A stretch of 64,000 nucleotides of DNA. Source: JALYOC01 sp036675345 (lineage in GTDB: Bacteria > Myxococcota > Myxococcia > Myxococcales > Myxococcaceae). The stretch is taken from assembly GCA_036675345.1 (NCBI GenBank), contig JAKFFE010000033.1, positions 207,365 through 271,364 on the forward strand, read 5' to 3'. The position numbers were made by a program, and so were the translations under genes. This document shows positions 16,177 to 25,082 of the stretch, piece after piece (the stretch's first letter is position 1; every line of letters starts with the position of its first letter). The notes beneath the pieces are model-generated. The model was not told the DNA's origin. It saw nothing but the letters and a program-made list of their open reading frames with translations, and ran no database searches.

Positions 16177-17889
16177 ATGAGCTCCGTCCCCCACCGTCCG
16201 CTGCCCCGTGCCGAGCGCCTCGCCGCGCTGGCCACCCAGTCCTTCGATCTCCTGGTGATTGGCGGAGGGATCACCGGTTGCGGAGTGGCCCGCGACGCGG
16301 CGCTGCGAGGCCTCCAGGTGGCCCTGGTGGAGCGGGAGGACTTCGGCAGCGGGACCAGCAGCCGCTCCTCCCGGTTGATCCACGGGGGGCTGCGTTACCT
16401 GGAGCACGGTCATCTGCGGCTGGTGTTCGAGGCCAGCACCGAGCGGCGGCTGCTGCTCAAGCTGGCGCCCCACCTGGTGCGGCCGCTGGCGTTCACCTGG
16501 CCGGTCTACAAGGGGTCGCGGGTGCCCCGCTGGAAGCTCAACGCCGGGCTGATGCTGTACGACGCGCTGGCGCTGTTCCGGAACGTGAAGGGCCACGCGC
16601 AGCTCTCCGCCAAGAAGGTCGCCGAGCACGAGCCGAGCCTGCGCACCGACGGGCTGACCGGCGGGGCGCGCTACTACGACGCGGCCACCGACGACGCGCG
16701 GCTGACCGCGGCCAACGCGCTGGGCGCGGCGGCGGCCGGAGCCACGGTGGTGAACCACGCCCAGGTCACCGGGCTGCTGTTCGCCGCAGAGAAGGCCTGC
16801 GGGGCGGAGGTGCGGGACACCCTCACCGGGAAGACGGTCAAGGTCTCCGCCCGCGCGGTGGTCAACGCCAGCGGGCCGTGGAGCGATGAGATCCGCCGGC
16901 TGGAGCAGGGCGAGACCTCCACCGCCCTGGTGCGCGGCAGCAAGGGCGTCCACCTGGCGGTCCCCCGGGAGCGGATCGGCAACCAGGAGGCGCTGACCCT
17001 GCTCTCCTCGGTGGACGGGCGGGTGTACTTCGTCCTCCCCTCCGGGCCGCACGCGATCATCGGCACCACCGAGACCGCCACCAGCGCCCATCCGGCGGAG
17101 GTCCGGGCCAACGAGACCGACGTGGCCTACCTGCTGGCCTCCGCCAACGCCTTCTTCCCGGAGGCGAAGCTGACCCGGAAGGATGTGATCAGCGCCTGGG
17201 CCGGGATCCGCCCGCTGGCTGCCAGCGGCTACGACGACAAGGGCGGCGCCAACAGCGCGTCCCGCGAGCACGTGGTCTCGGTCAGCCGCAGCGGGGTGGT
17301 GGGAATCAGCGGCGGCAAGCTGACCACCTACCGGGTGATGGCCGCGGACGTGGTCAACGCGGTGGAGCGCCAGCTGGCCCTGCCCCACCGCGAGCCGACC
17401 ACCGACAAGATCCCGCTCCCCGGGGGGGACTTCACCTCGGTGGAGGCGGAGAAGGCGGCGGCGCTGGAGGCGCTGGGCGATCCGGACCTGGCGGCCACCG
17501 CCGCGCACCTGGTGGCCTCCTACGGCCGGGACTGGCGCCAGGTGCTGGCCCTGACCCGGGAGCGGCCGGAGCTGGCGCTGCCGATCGTGGAGGAGCTGCC
17601 GTATTTGTGCGCGGAGGCGGTGTACGCCGCCCGCTTCGAGCTGGCGGAGACGCTGGCGGACATCCTGATCCGCCGGACCAAGATCGCCTTCCAGACCCGG
17701 GACATGGGCCAGGCGGCGGCGGCGGAGCTGGCCCCGCTGCTGGCCTCCACCCTGGGCTGGTCGGAGGCGGAGGTCGCCGCGCAGGTGGAACGCTACCGGG
17801 CGGACGCGGAGCGGATCTTCCGGATCGATCCCCCGGAGGCCAGGAGCGTGGCGGCCAACGAGGACTCTCCCCAGCGGGCGGCCTCCTAG
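16177..17889 (+). CDS. glpD: Aerobic glycerol-3-phosphate dehydrogenase
   Basis: This 570-residue flavoprotein oxidises sn-glycerol 3-phosphate to dihydroxyacetone phosphate at the inner membrane and passes electrons to quinone. The N-terminal FAD-binding motif is LLVIGGGITGCGVARDAALR, followed by the family signature SSRSSRLIHGGLRYLE. Later blocks NASGPWSDEIR, GPHAIIGTTET, SAWAGIRPLA and SGGKLTTYRVMA are all typical. The C-terminal helical DAO_C region (CAEAVYAARFELAETLADIL) is intact, and the length is normal. glpK lies 10 kb away in the same window, so the two genes are not one operon here. Confidence 0.96.
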   Translation: MSSVPHRPLPRAERLAALATQSFDLLVIGGGITGCGVARDAALRGLQVALVEREDFGSGTSSRSSRLIHGGLRYLEHGHLRLVFEASTERRLLLKLAPHLVRPLAFTWPVYKGSRVPRWKLNAGLMLYDALALFRNVKGHAQLSAKKVAEHEPSLRTDGLTGGARYYDAATDDARLTAANALGAAAAGATVVNHAQVTGLLFAAEKACGAEVRDTLTGKTVKVSARAVVNASGPWSDEIRRLEQGETSTALVRGSKGVHLAVPRERIGNQEALTLLSSVDGRVYFVLPSGPHAIIGTTETATSAHPAEVRANETDVAYLLASANAFFPEAKLTRKDVISAWAGIRPLAASGYDDKGGANSASREHVVSVSRSGVVGISGGKLTTYRVMAADVVNAVERQLALPHREPTTDKIPLPGGDFTSVEAEKAAALEALGDPDLAATAAHLVASYGRDWRQVLALTRERPELALPIVEELPYLCAEAVYAARFELAETLADILIRRTKIAFQTRDMGQAAAAELAPLLASTLGWSEAEVAAQVERYRADAERIFRIDPPEARSVAANEDSPQRAAS

Positions 17890-17944
17890 CTTCAGCCTCC
17901 GGGCGGTGAGCAGCTTTCACACCGCGGCGCGGTCCGGAGACGAT

Positions 17945-17962
17945 CCGGCGGGTCACCGCCGG
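17945..17962. terminator. Hairpin between convergent genes
   Basis: A perfect inverted repeat, CCGGCGG-GTCA-CCGCCGG, lies between the stop of glpD and the stop of the convergent coiled-coil gene. There is no T-run after it, so termination is only a suggestion from position and fold. Confidence 0.4.
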
Positions 17963-17989
17963 CGGCTTGGAAGCGAGCTCCGATCGCGG

Positions 17990-18250
17990 TCAGGAGGCGA
18001 TCCGCTGCTGCTCCTCGGAGATCCCGGGAGAGGCCTTGGCCCACTCCTCCAGCCGATCCAGGCGCTCGTGCAGCTCGTCCCGCTTGAGCTCCAGCTCGGC
18101 GATGCGGGCCTCCAGCTCCGGGGAGTTGGCGCGGGTGCGGGCGAACAGCGAGCGGATCAGCTCGTCGGTGACCTTCTCCAACTGGCGGGTGACGCGGGCC
18201 AGGGCGTTCCCGGCGGCAGAGTGACGGTGGGTGATGGAGAGGACCGACAT
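17990..18250 (-). CDS. Small coiled-coil protein
   Basis: The gene encodes 86 residues. From about residue 40 on, the sequence is strongly heptad-like (SPELEARIAELELKRDELHE, RLDRLEEWAKA), which predicts a coiled coil. The N-terminus MSVLSITHRHSAAGNALARV is basic, without a signal peptide. Nothing in it is recognised as a known family. It is read in the same direction as the gene at 18383 but lies downstream of it by about 130 bp. Its good codon use and closed frame support a real gene. Confidence 0.65.
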   Translation of the reverse strand: MSVLSITHRHSAAGNALARVTRQLEKVTDELIRSLFARTRANSPELEARIAELELKRDELHERLDRLEEWAKASPGISEEQQRIAS

Positions 18251-18382
18251 GACGTGGGTCCGCTAGAGCAAAGTCGCGGCCAACCGCCGGCCCCCGTCAT
18301 TCCGCGGGCTTGGAGGGAGTGGTAGCGAAGACTTCCGGTAGAGTTTCCCGGAACCTCGCGAACCCGGTCTGAACAATCCCGG

Positions 18383-18985
18383 TCAACGGCCCTGGCGGCT
18401 CCAGGTGCAGCTGAACTCGTGGTGCGGGTCACCGCGGCTGGTGCAGAGGGTCTCCCCCGCCGACTCGCTCACGCCCAGGCCCAGCGCCTCCATGGTGGCG
18501 ATCATCCAGCCCTCCATCAGCCGGCAGTGCACCGGGGCCATGGCGGGAAAGCCGGTGATCCGCAGGGTGGTCAGCTCCGGCGCCCAGGCGGTGGCCTCCA
18601 TCGTCCCCGCCTGGCGGTAGTAGCTGGGCCACACCCGCGAGCAGCCGCGGATCAGTCGCTCCGGGCTGGCGATGGCCAGGTAGATCCGGAAGATGCTGTT
18701 GATGTCCTTGACCCCGGAGCTGGCGCCCAGCCGACGGCCGTAGCCCGGGTCGCCGTGGCCCAGGCGCTGCTCCAGCGCGGTAAGGAACCCGGCGAAGGCG
18801 GCGTACGGATACCAGCCGCTGTGGCGGATCCGGCTGGCGAAGGCCTTCCGGGTCTCCTCCCCCGCGGCCGCCACCACCGCGGTCAGCTCCGCGGCCCCGT
18901 GGGATTCCTTCACCGAACGGATGATCCCCAGAAAGGCGCGGCCGCTGGCCTCGGGCACCGCCGCCGGTGGAGTGGGAACGCTCAT
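18383..18985 (-). CDS. Cytoplasmic protein with V4R/heme-NO-binding-like C-terminal signature
   Basis: This 200-residue protein has no signal peptide or membrane helix. The segment HSGWYPYAAFAGFLTALEQR and the C-terminus with C-x2-RGD-x2-HEFSCTW resemble a group of myxobacterial proteins related to small-molecule binding V4R or heme-NO-binding domains, in which a late C-(x)-GD-C/H-E-Y/F-x-C-x-W motif is conserved. This likeness is from memory and is not certain. The middle (GRRLGASSGVKDINSIFRIY) fits a helical domain. Function unknown. It is followed downstream by the small coiled-coil gene. Confidence 0.7.
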   Translation of the reverse strand: MSVPTPPAAVPEASGRAFLGIIRSVKESHGAAELTAVVAAAGEETRKAFASRIRHSGWYPYAAFAGFLTALEQRLGHGDPGYGRRLGASSGVKDINSIFRIYLAIASPERLIRGCSRVWPSYYRQAGTMEATAWAPELTTLRITGFPAMAPVHCRLMEGWMIATMEALGLGVSESAGETLCTSRGDPHHEFSCTWSRQGR

Positions 18986-19116
18986 CCGGGCAGCCGGCTC
19001 TTCACTTCCATGGGCGGATTATCGGCCCCGGGTGAGAAAAGGTGCGGCGGTGTGGGACACCCGCCGTCCGGGGCACTTTCCCTAGCGAATCCAGGGACTT
19101 GACGCAATGAGACAAG

Positions 19117-19173
19117 AAAGGGGACAGGCTGCATTATCGACGCAGTGGGTCGATAAAGCAGCCTGTCCCCTTT
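19117..19173. repeat. Nested palindrome of the GGGGACAGGCT class (REP-like), copy 2
   Basis: Outer arms AAAGGGGACAGGCTGC (19117-19132) and its exact complement (19158-19173) enclose a second inverted repeat, TTATCGA/TCGATAA (19134-19140 and 19151-19157), so nearly the whole 57 bases can fold into one hairpin. The core matches the element at 14005-14085, but the inner part differs. It lies between the E1-beta stop and the upstream end of the gene at 18383. No transposase gene is next to it. Confidence 0.82.
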
Positions 19174-19187
19174 TTCGACCGGTTGCG

Positions 19188-20243
19188 TTACGGCTGCTCG
19201 GCGGCGAGCTTCCGGATCGCTTCGGTGATGTCGTTCAGCTGGGGGACGGAGGCCATCTCCAGGGTGTCGGCCAGGCCGATCCCGGGGATGAACTTGCCGG
19301 CCAGCACCCGGGGCGGGGCGGAGAGCCGGTAGAAGTGGTCCTCCACCGCGCGGCGGGCCAGGTGCTCGCCGAAGTTGGTGACCTCGGTGTCCTCGTTCAC
19401 GAACAGGATCCGGCCGGTCTTCTCGATCGACCGGGAGACGGTCTCCCAGTCGTAGGGCCACAGGGTCCGCAGGTCGATCACCTCCGCGTCCACCCCTTCC
19501 GCGGCCAGGGTGTTGGCGGCCTTGAGGCACAGCGGCTGGGTCCGCCCATAGCTGACCACGGTCAGCCCGCGGCCCTCGCGGACGATCTTCGCCTTGCCGA
19601 TCGGGACGGTGTAGCCCTCCACCTTCGGCCAGTTGGCTTTCCACTGGCTGCGGTCCCCCAGCGGGGCATCGATCATCTTCGAGAGCGCCTTGTCGTCGTC
19701 CGGCTCACCCGGGATCCGCTCCTCGCCCTTCACCCGCAGCAGCGCCTTGGGCTTGAGGAACATCACCGGGTTCTGGTCCTGACAGGCGGACAGCATCAGC
19801 CCGTACGCGTCCAGCGGGGTAGACGGCATCACGATCTTCCACCCGGCGATGTGGGTGGCCGTCGCGTCGAAGGAATGCGAGTGGTAGATCGACCCGCGGA
19901 TCCCCGAGCCCACCGGGCTCATCACCACCATCGGCAGGTGCCAGTCCCCGTTGCTGGACCAGCAGGTGTTCCCCGCCAGCTTGAGCAGGTCGATGGTGTT
20001 GTAGATGTAGTCGGCGAACTGGATCTCGGCCACCGGGCGGGAGCCGGCCATCGCCAGCCCCATCGCCGCGCCGATGATCCCGCGCTCGTCCAACGGTGCG
20101 TTCCACGCGTTCTTCAGACCCTGCGTGGCGGTGAACACGCCGCCCAGGGGCGGCCCCACATCTTCTCCAAAGATGTCGGTGACGCCGAGATTCTCCTCGG
20201 CGTAGTGCAGCGCCATGCGGATCGCCTGCGCCATGTTGGCCAT
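19188..20243 (-). CDS. Branched-chain 2-oxoacid dehydrogenase E1 component, beta subunit
   Basis: The 351-residue protein is the E1-beta subunit of a 2-oxoacid dehydrogenase. It has the usual start (MAQAIRMALHYAEENLGVTDIFGEDVG), the GIIGAAMGLAMAGSRPVAEIQFADYI block, the potassium and interface segment around PVGSGIRGSIYHSHS, and the C-terminal transketolase domain (EVIDLRTLWPYDWETV, LFVNEDTEVTNFGEHLA). With E1-alpha it decarboxylates branched-chain 2-oxo acids using thiamine diphosphate. In M. xanthus the esg locus encodes such a pair, and its loss upsets iso-branched fatty acids and E-signalling; by analogy this could be that locus. It starts two bases after the E1-alpha stop. No E2 or E3 gene is in the window. 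Confidence 0.93.
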   Translation of the reverse strand: MANMAQAIRMALHYAEENLGVTDIFGEDVGPPLGGVFTATQGLKNAWNAPLDERGIIGAAMGLAMAGSRPVAEIQFADYIYNTIDLLKLAGNTCWSSNGDWHLPMVVMSPVGSGIRGSIYHSHSFDATATHIAGWKIVMPSTPLDAYGLMLSACQDQNPVMFLKPKALLRVKGEERIPGEPDDDKALSKMIDAPLGDRSQWKANWPKVEGYTVPIGKAKIVREGRGLTVVSYGRTQPLCLKAANTLAAEGVDAEVIDLRTLWPYDWETVSRSIEKTGRILFVNEDTEVTNFGEHLARRAVEDHFYRLSAPPRVLAGKFIPGIGLADTLEMASVPQLNDITEAIRKLAAEQP

Positions 20244-20245
20244 GA

Positions 20246-21250
20246 CTACACGTCCTCCGCGAAGATGTGCTTCCAGATGGTGGAGCCGTCGGGCAGCGGC
20301 TCTTCGCGAGCGATCCGCGCCTTGTCGGCGATCTCATTGCTCCAGCGCTCGCGGGCCTTGTCGATCTCCTGACGGGTCAACACGCCCTCCTTCTCCAGCC
20401 GGTCCTCGAACAGCTTCAGGCAGTCCGGCTCCTCGGTGACGTAGTTGGCGCCCGAGGCGGAGGAGTGGCCGTAGAGGCGGGAGACGTTGGCCTCCAGCAG
20501 GAACGGGCGGCGCTCCTTGCGCACGTACTCCATCGCCTGCTGCAGCTCCAGGTAGGCGTTGACCGGATCGTTGCCGTCGATGGTCTTGGTCCGCATCCCG
20601 AAGGCCTTGCCCCGCTCCGCCACCCGGGGCTCGCCGTGCTGGCCCTGGTAGGAGGTGGAGATGCCCCACTTGTTGTTGGTGACGATGATCAGGATCGGCA
20701 GCTCGGCGCCGGGGCGGGAGGACCACACCAGACAGGAGGCAAAGTCCCCTTCCGCGGTGCCGGCGTCTCCGCCGGTGACGATGGTGATCCCGTCTCCGCC
20801 GTGACGGCGCTGGGCCAGCCCGGTGCCGATGGCGATCGAATACTGGACCTCGATCGGCGAGGACACCGGGGCGATGTTCCACTCCCGCTTGGAGAAGTGG
20901 CCGGCGAAGTTCCGCCCCCCCGAATACGGGTCGGTGGAGGTGTTCTTCATCTGCCGCAGGGCGCCGATCGGATCCTCCCCCATCGCCATCAGGGTGCCGG
21001 ACTGCCGGTAGTGCGCGTGCAGGAAGTCGAAGTCCGGGCCCTGGCCCTTCTTCATCAGCAGGCCGAGCGGGACGTTGAACGCCTCCTCGCCCGGACCACC
21101 GATCCAGAAGTAACCGTGGCCCTGCTTGTACATCTGGATGAGCCGCTCCTCGAGGGCGCGGGTCTTCACCATCAGATCGTGCATCCGGGTCAGCAGCTCT
21201 TTGGGGAGCGCTCCCTGATCGCTGCTCTTGACCAGCTGGGGGCGTGACAT
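20246..21250 (-). CDS. Branched-chain 2-oxoacid dehydrogenase E1 component, alpha subunit
   Basis: This 334-residue subunit holds the thiamine-diphosphate site: the motif begins at GGDAGTAEGDF and ends with IIVTNNKWGIST, the GD-x-NN signature. The N-terminal part (LMVKTRALEERLIQMYKQGH, GGPGEEAFNVPLGLL) and the phosphorylation-loop-like RLYGHSSASGAN are typical of the pyruvate/branched-chain family. The sequence features are closer to bkd-type than to pyruvate E1, but substrate choice cannot be proved from reading alone. It is the first gene of a two-gene operon with E1-beta, and a long spacer of 180 bp separates it from the divergent lipoprotein gene at 21433. Confidence 0.93.
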   Translation of the reverse strand: MSRPQLVKSSDQGALPKELLTRMHDLMVKTRALEERLIQMYKQGHGYFWIGGPGEEAFNVPLGLLMKKGQGPDFDFLHAHYRQSGTLMAMGEDPIGALRQMKNTSTDPYSGGRNFAGHFSKREWNIAPVSSPIEVQYSIAIGTGLAQRRHGGDGITIVTGGDAGTAEGDFASCLVWSSRPGAELPILIIVTNNKWGISTSYQGQHGEPRVAERGKAFGMRTKTIDGNDPVNAYLELQQAMEYVRKERRPFLLEANVSRLYGHSSASGANYVTEEPDCLKLFEDRLEKEGVLTRQEIDKARERWSNEIADKARIAREEPLPDGSTIWKHIFAEDV

Positions 21251-21432
21251 GGGGCGGTCCTGTATCCCATCTGGTGCGGTCCCGAAAAGCCGAACCGTGC
21301 CCCGCCACGCAAGCGGGCGCCGACGCGCTGCGGCAGATCCCCCGCCTGCCCTCCGGTCATCCGGTCAGGCCTCCCCGGAGGACGTGCGCAACGTGCATCC
21401 AGGAACCTTTCAAACAGTCACAGGAGAGACCC

Positions 21433-21972
21433 ATGAACCACTGGATGAAGCTTGGACTGACCGCCGCCGCCGCCTCCCTCGCCCTGGCCGGATGCCAGCG
21501 GGGGGATTCGGAGCGGGCCCCCCCACCGCCGGCGGCGGAGACCCAGCCGGGCACCGGCGGCAGCGGCGACGAGGGAACGACCTCCGAGAAGCTGGGCACC
21601 GAGCCGGGAGAGGCAGAGGTGCTCCCCGACACCAGCGATGAGCCGCGCCCGGATGAGCGGCCCAGCCTGCGCCCGGATCCGGCTGGGACCGGGGGAGCGG
21701 GCGGCGCCGGGATGGGGATGGACGGCGGGATGGGCGGCGCCGGGGACGAGGGCACCGGCGGCGAGCTGCTGGACCCGGCCACCGGCGGCAGCGGCACCGA
21801 GGGCGAGGAGCGCACCGAGGGCGGCACCGGGACGGAGGAGCTCCAGCCCGGCGAGGTGGACGCCAAGACCGGTCAGCCCGGCACCGGAGGCGCGGGCGCG
21901 GTGGGCGACCCGGACGCAGGAGGGTTCGACTCGGCCGACGGGGTCGGCGACGAGAACGGCACCACCTACTGA
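21433..21972 (+). CDS. Glycine/glutamate-rich low-complexity lipoprotein
   Basis: The 179-residue product begins with a signal peptide and lipobox LALAGC (Cys at about 21). The mature chain is almost wholly low complexity: Gly, Glu, Thr, Asp and Pro in blocks such as TGGSGDEGTT and GTGGAGGAGMGMDGG, with no hydrophobic core, so it is likely disordered and acidic on the outer surface. The ATG at 21433 follows CAGGAGAG. It is divergent from the E1 operon. Low-complexity Gly-rich lipoproteins of this kind are frequent in myxobacteria; no function is known. Confidence 0.8.
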   Translation: MNHWMKLGLTAAAASLALAGCQRGDSERAPPPPAAETQPGTGGSGDEGTTSEKLGTEPGEAEVLPDTSDEPRPDERPSLRPDPAGTGGAGGAGMGMDGGMGGAGDEGTGGELLDPATGGSGTEGEERTEGGTGTEELQPGEVDAKTGQPGTGGAGAVGDPDAGGFDSADGVGDENGTTY

Positions 21973-22012
21973 CCGCGCGCGCAGAGGTGCGGCGACACAG
22001 TTCGAGGGGGCC

Positions 22013-22035
22013 CTCCTCCACGAAAACCGGAGGAG
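22013..22035 (+). terminator. Hairpin after the Gly-rich lipoprotein gene
   Basis: CTCCTCC, a nine-base loop and GGAGGAG form a perfect 7-bp stem 40 bases after the stop, followed by a pyrimidine-rich CTCTTCTCTTT. The position and trailing pyrimidines suit a factor-independent terminator. Confidence 0.5.
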
Positions 22036-22080
22036 CGGCCTCTTCTCTTTAGGAACGACAACCCCGCGGGTGGCGGGGTG

Positions 22081-22290
22081 CTAGGCCGAGGTGAACGGAT
22101 CCCGGCGCCGTGCGTTGGCAAAACCAGTGACCTGCGGAGGCTGCCCCTCGCACTTCAGGGTGCAACCGGCGCACGTCCAGTTGTTCCAACCCTCCTGGAC
22201 ACAGACGTCCAGGCAACGGTCGTAGTGGTGACAATACAGGTTGCGGTGTTCTCCCACCGCCTCCTCACGAATCATCGTCTCCAGCGGCAT
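22081..22290 (-). CDS. Small cysteine-rich protein, probable zinc binder
   Basis: From the second start (MPLETMIREEAVGEH) the product has 69 residues. Six Cys lie in the arrangement C-x6-C-x3-C-x9-C-x2-C-x4-C (YCHHYDRCLDVC to TCAGCTLKCEG), together with two His next to the first Cys. This fits a small zinc-binding or knuckle-type fold without a signal peptide. Short proteins beginning with MPLET..REEAVG..NLYC are, as I recall, found in other myxobacteria, so conservation is likely. A GTG start at 22311 would add seven residues. Function unknown; the gene stands alone, between the lipoprotein gene and the large histidine kinase gene. Confidence 0.7.
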   Translation of the reverse strand: MPLETMIREEAVGEHRNLYCHHYDRCLDVCVQEGWNNWTCAGCTLKCEGQPPQVTGFANARRRDPFTSA

Positions 22291-22465
22291 TGGCCGAGGT
22301 TGACGCTGCACAGGTCCCTTCGCGATCTCCCCCCCTCAAGCGGGACCCTTCACTACCCGGATCGGGGTCCTCGGCGCTTGGTTTCCGGCCGTTTTGTGTG
22401 AATTCGGAGGAGCGACGCTCATCCGGCAAAGAAGCGTGGCTACCACCCCGGACTGGAGGTGCGGT

Positions 22466-25021
22466 TCAGCTGACCTGGGTCAGCTTCTCCCGCGCCGCCG
22501 GTGCGACCCGCGGGAGACGGACCGTGAACCGGGCGCCCTTCCCCAGCCCCTCGCTGGCGGCGACCACGCTTCCCCCGTGCTGTTCCACCAGGTGCTTGAC
22601 CAGCGACAGCCCCAGGCCCAGCCCGCCGTGGAGCCGGGTGGTGCTGGAGTCCGCCTGGCGGAAGCGGTCAAACACATAGGGGAGGAACGCGGGGGAGATC
22701 CCCATCCCCTGGTCGCTCACGCTCAGCGTCACCTGGTCCTGGTCGGCGAAGGCCCTCAGCTGGACCGAGCCACCCTCGGGGCTGAACTTCACCGCGTTGG
22801 AGAGCAGGTTCCACAGGACCTGCTGCAGCCGGTCCGGGTCCACCACCAGCGCGGGCAGGGTGGAGGGGAGGACCACCTCCAGCGAGATCCGCCGGGCCTC
22901 CGCCATCGGCCGGGCGCTGTTCACCGCCTGCTCCACCACCACCGACAGGTCCACCGGACGGAACTCCAGGGACAGCTGGCCCCGGATGGCACGGGAGACG
23001 TCCAGCAGGTCCTCCACCAGCCGCCACAGCGAGCGGGTGTTGCGTTCGATGGTCTCCAGCGCCCGCGGCCCGGCATCCGCGCGGTGGTGCCCGGCGCGCA
23101 GCATCTGGGTCCAGCCGAGGATGGAGGTCAGCGGGGTGCGCAGCTCGTGGGAGAGGGTGGCCAGAAATTCGTCCCGCAGCCGGGAGGCCTCGGTGGCCTC
23201 GCGGAACAGCAGGGCGTTCTCCAGCGCCACCCCGGCCCGCGCCCCCAGCTCCTCCGCCAACCGGACGTCCTCCGGTTCGAACAGCCGGCGGGATTCGGCG
23301 GAGACCAGGGTCAGCGCGCCCAGCACCCGCCCGTGGGAGGTGAGCGGGACCACGATGTAGGAGCGCAGCCCCAGCTGGAGGAACACCTCCAGTTGCTCCG
23401 GATTTTTGGCCAGCTGCTCCAGGACCTGGGGAGGGATCTCCCGGGCGTACTCGGTCTTCCCGGTGCGGATCACCGCCGGGACCCCGTGGGGTGCGTCCGG
23501 ATCGGTGGGGAAGCGCTGGCGCAGGGTGCGGGCGAACTCCACCTTGGAGGGATCCACGTGGGCCACCGCCAGCTGCCGGGTCTGCCGCGGGTCCGACCCC
23601 AGCTCGATGGAGCACCAGTCCGCCAACCCGGGCACGCACAGCCGGGTCAGGGTCTGCAGCGCCTCCTGGTAATCCAAGGAGCCGGTCAGCACCTCCGAGG
23701 CCCGGGAGAGGAAGTCCCGGGCGCGGGCGGCGCTGCGCTGCAAGGTGACGTCCCGGAAGATCAGCACCACCCCGGAGATGTTCCCGTCCTGGTCGCGGAT
23801 CGGCGCGGCGCTGTCCTCGATCGGGGTGTGCCTGCCGTCGCGGTGGATCAACAGGGTGTGGTTGGCCAGGGCCACCGTCCGCCCCTCCTCCAGCACCTGC
23901 GCCACCGGGGTGGGGATCCGCGTCTGGGACTCCTCGTTGATGATGTGGAACACCTCCTCCAGGGGAAGGCCGACGGCCTGGGCGTGGCTCCAGCCGGTCA
24001 ACTGCTCCGCCACCGGGTTGAGCAGGACCACCCTCCCCTGCGCGTCGGTGGCCACCACCGCGTCCCCCAGGCTGTGGACCACCGTGCGCAGCCAGGTCTG
24101 CTGGAGCACCGAATGGCGCTCCGCCTCCAGCCGGGCCATCAGCTGTCCCACGTGTCCGCCCAGCACCGAGACCGTCCGTTGCAGCTCCGGGTCCGGCGGC
24201 AACCGGTGGCGGGAGATCAGCTCGATCACCGCCACCACCTCGTTGCCGGAGCTCACCGGCACCACCAGGGCGGAGCGCAGACCGTGGCGCTGGGCCAGCG
24301 CCCCCCGCAGGTAGCGCGGGTCCTCCCCCAGCTCCTGGACGAACAGTTGTTCACCCCGCTGGAGCACCAGCCCCAACAGGCCCTCTCCGGCGGAGAACTG
24401 CTTCTGGGCGGAGATCCGCAGGAACTCCTCCGGCTCCCGGCCGAAGGCGGACCAGGCGTCCACCCAGCGCAGCCGTCCCTGGTGCACCCGCCACAGCAGG
24501 CCCAGGTCGAACTCCAGCGGTTCGCAGAGGGTGGCCAGCAGCTCGCGGCCCACCGGCTGCAACGACCGGGTCTGGGCGATCAGCGCCATCAGCCGGAACT
24601 GCGCCTCCAGCCGACGGTTCTCGGCGACCCGCCGTTCCAGCACCTGGCGGTCCCGCGCGTCACGCAGGGTGGCGACGAAGAGCTCGCCGTCCTCACCGGA
24701 GAGCGAGGAGAGGGACAGCTCGATCTCGATCTCGTGCCCGTCCCGATGCAGGGCCCCCAATCGCACCGCGGGCCCACCGATCAGCTTGCGCTCGCCCGTC
24801 CGGACGTGGTGCGCCATTCCGCGGGAGTGCGCGTCGCGAAACCGCGTCGGAATCAGCGTGAGCAGTGACTGGCCGATCAGCTCCTGAGGCGACCAGCCCA
24901 GCAACCGCTGGACCGCCGAGTTGGCGTACCGGATGACGTTGTCCGCGTCCGCGGCGATGACCACGTCGGCGACGGCGTCCAGCAGGCGCTGCGGTGGGGG
25001 GAGCGGCGTCGGCACGGGCAA
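22466..25021 (-). CDS. PAS/GAF multi-sensor histidine kinase
   Basis: This 851-residue soluble sensor kinase has, in order, a PAS domain (about 10-130), a GAF domain (about 145-300), a second PAS domain (about 310-435), a second GAF (about 440-600), HisKA with the phospho-accepting His in SHELRTPLTSILGW, and an HATPase domain with NLLSNAVKF, SDQGMGIS, VFDRF and GGLGLGLSLVKHLV. There is no membrane helix, so it senses cytoplasmic signals. The upstream receiver gene (25083-25442) is 61 bp away on the same strand, so a kinase-receiver pair is likely. Confidence 0.95.
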   Translation of the reverse strand: MPVPTPLPPPQRLLDAVADVVIAADADNVIRYANSAVQRLLGWSPQELIGQSLLTLIPTRFRDAHSRGMAHHVRTGERKLIGGPAVRLGALHRDGHEIEIELSLSSLSGEDGELFVATLRDARDRQVLERRVAENRRLEAQFRLMALIAQTRSLQPVGRELLATLCEPLEFDLGLLWRVHQGRLRWVDAWSAFGREPEEFLRISAQKQFSAGEGLLGLVLQRGEQLFVQELGEDPRYLRGALAQRHGLRSALVVPVSSGNEVVAVIELISRHRLPPDPELQRTVSVLGGHVGQLMARLEAERHSVLQQTWLRTVVHSLGDAVVATDAQGRVVLLNPVAEQLTGWSHAQAVGLPLEEVFHIINEESQTRIPTPVAQVLEEGRTVALANHTLLIHRDGRHTPIEDSAAPIRDQDGNISGVVLIFRDVTLQRSAARARDFLSRASEVLTGSLDYQEALQTLTRLCVPGLADWCSIELGSDPRQTRQLAVAHVDPSKVEFARTLRQRFPTDPDAPHGVPAVIRTGKTEYAREIPPQVLEQLAKNPEQLEVFLQLGLRSYIVVPLTSHGRVLGALTLVSAESRRLFEPEDVRLAEELGARAGVALENALLFREATEASRLRDEFLATLSHELRTPLTSILGWTQMLRAGHHRADAGPRALETIERNTRSLWRLVEDLLDVSRAIRGQLSLEFRPVDLSVVVEQAVNSARPMAEARRISLEVVLPSTLPALVVDPDRLQQVLWNLLSNAVKFSPEGGSVQLRAFADQDQVTLSVSDQGMGISPAFLPYVFDRFRQADSSTTRLHGGLGLGLSLVKHLVEQHGGSVVAASEGLGKGARFTVRLPRVAPAAREKLTQVS

Positions 25022-25082
25022 CGAAAGTCTAGGGACTGGATCCGACCGTGGCCAACCGGCGTGAGTCCGGACGCTCGCCGAC

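Noticed and set aside
22394..24868. Long plus-strand frame opposite the PAS/GAF histidine kinase
   Set aside because: Shadow frame; the minus strand carries all HisKA and HATPase boxes.
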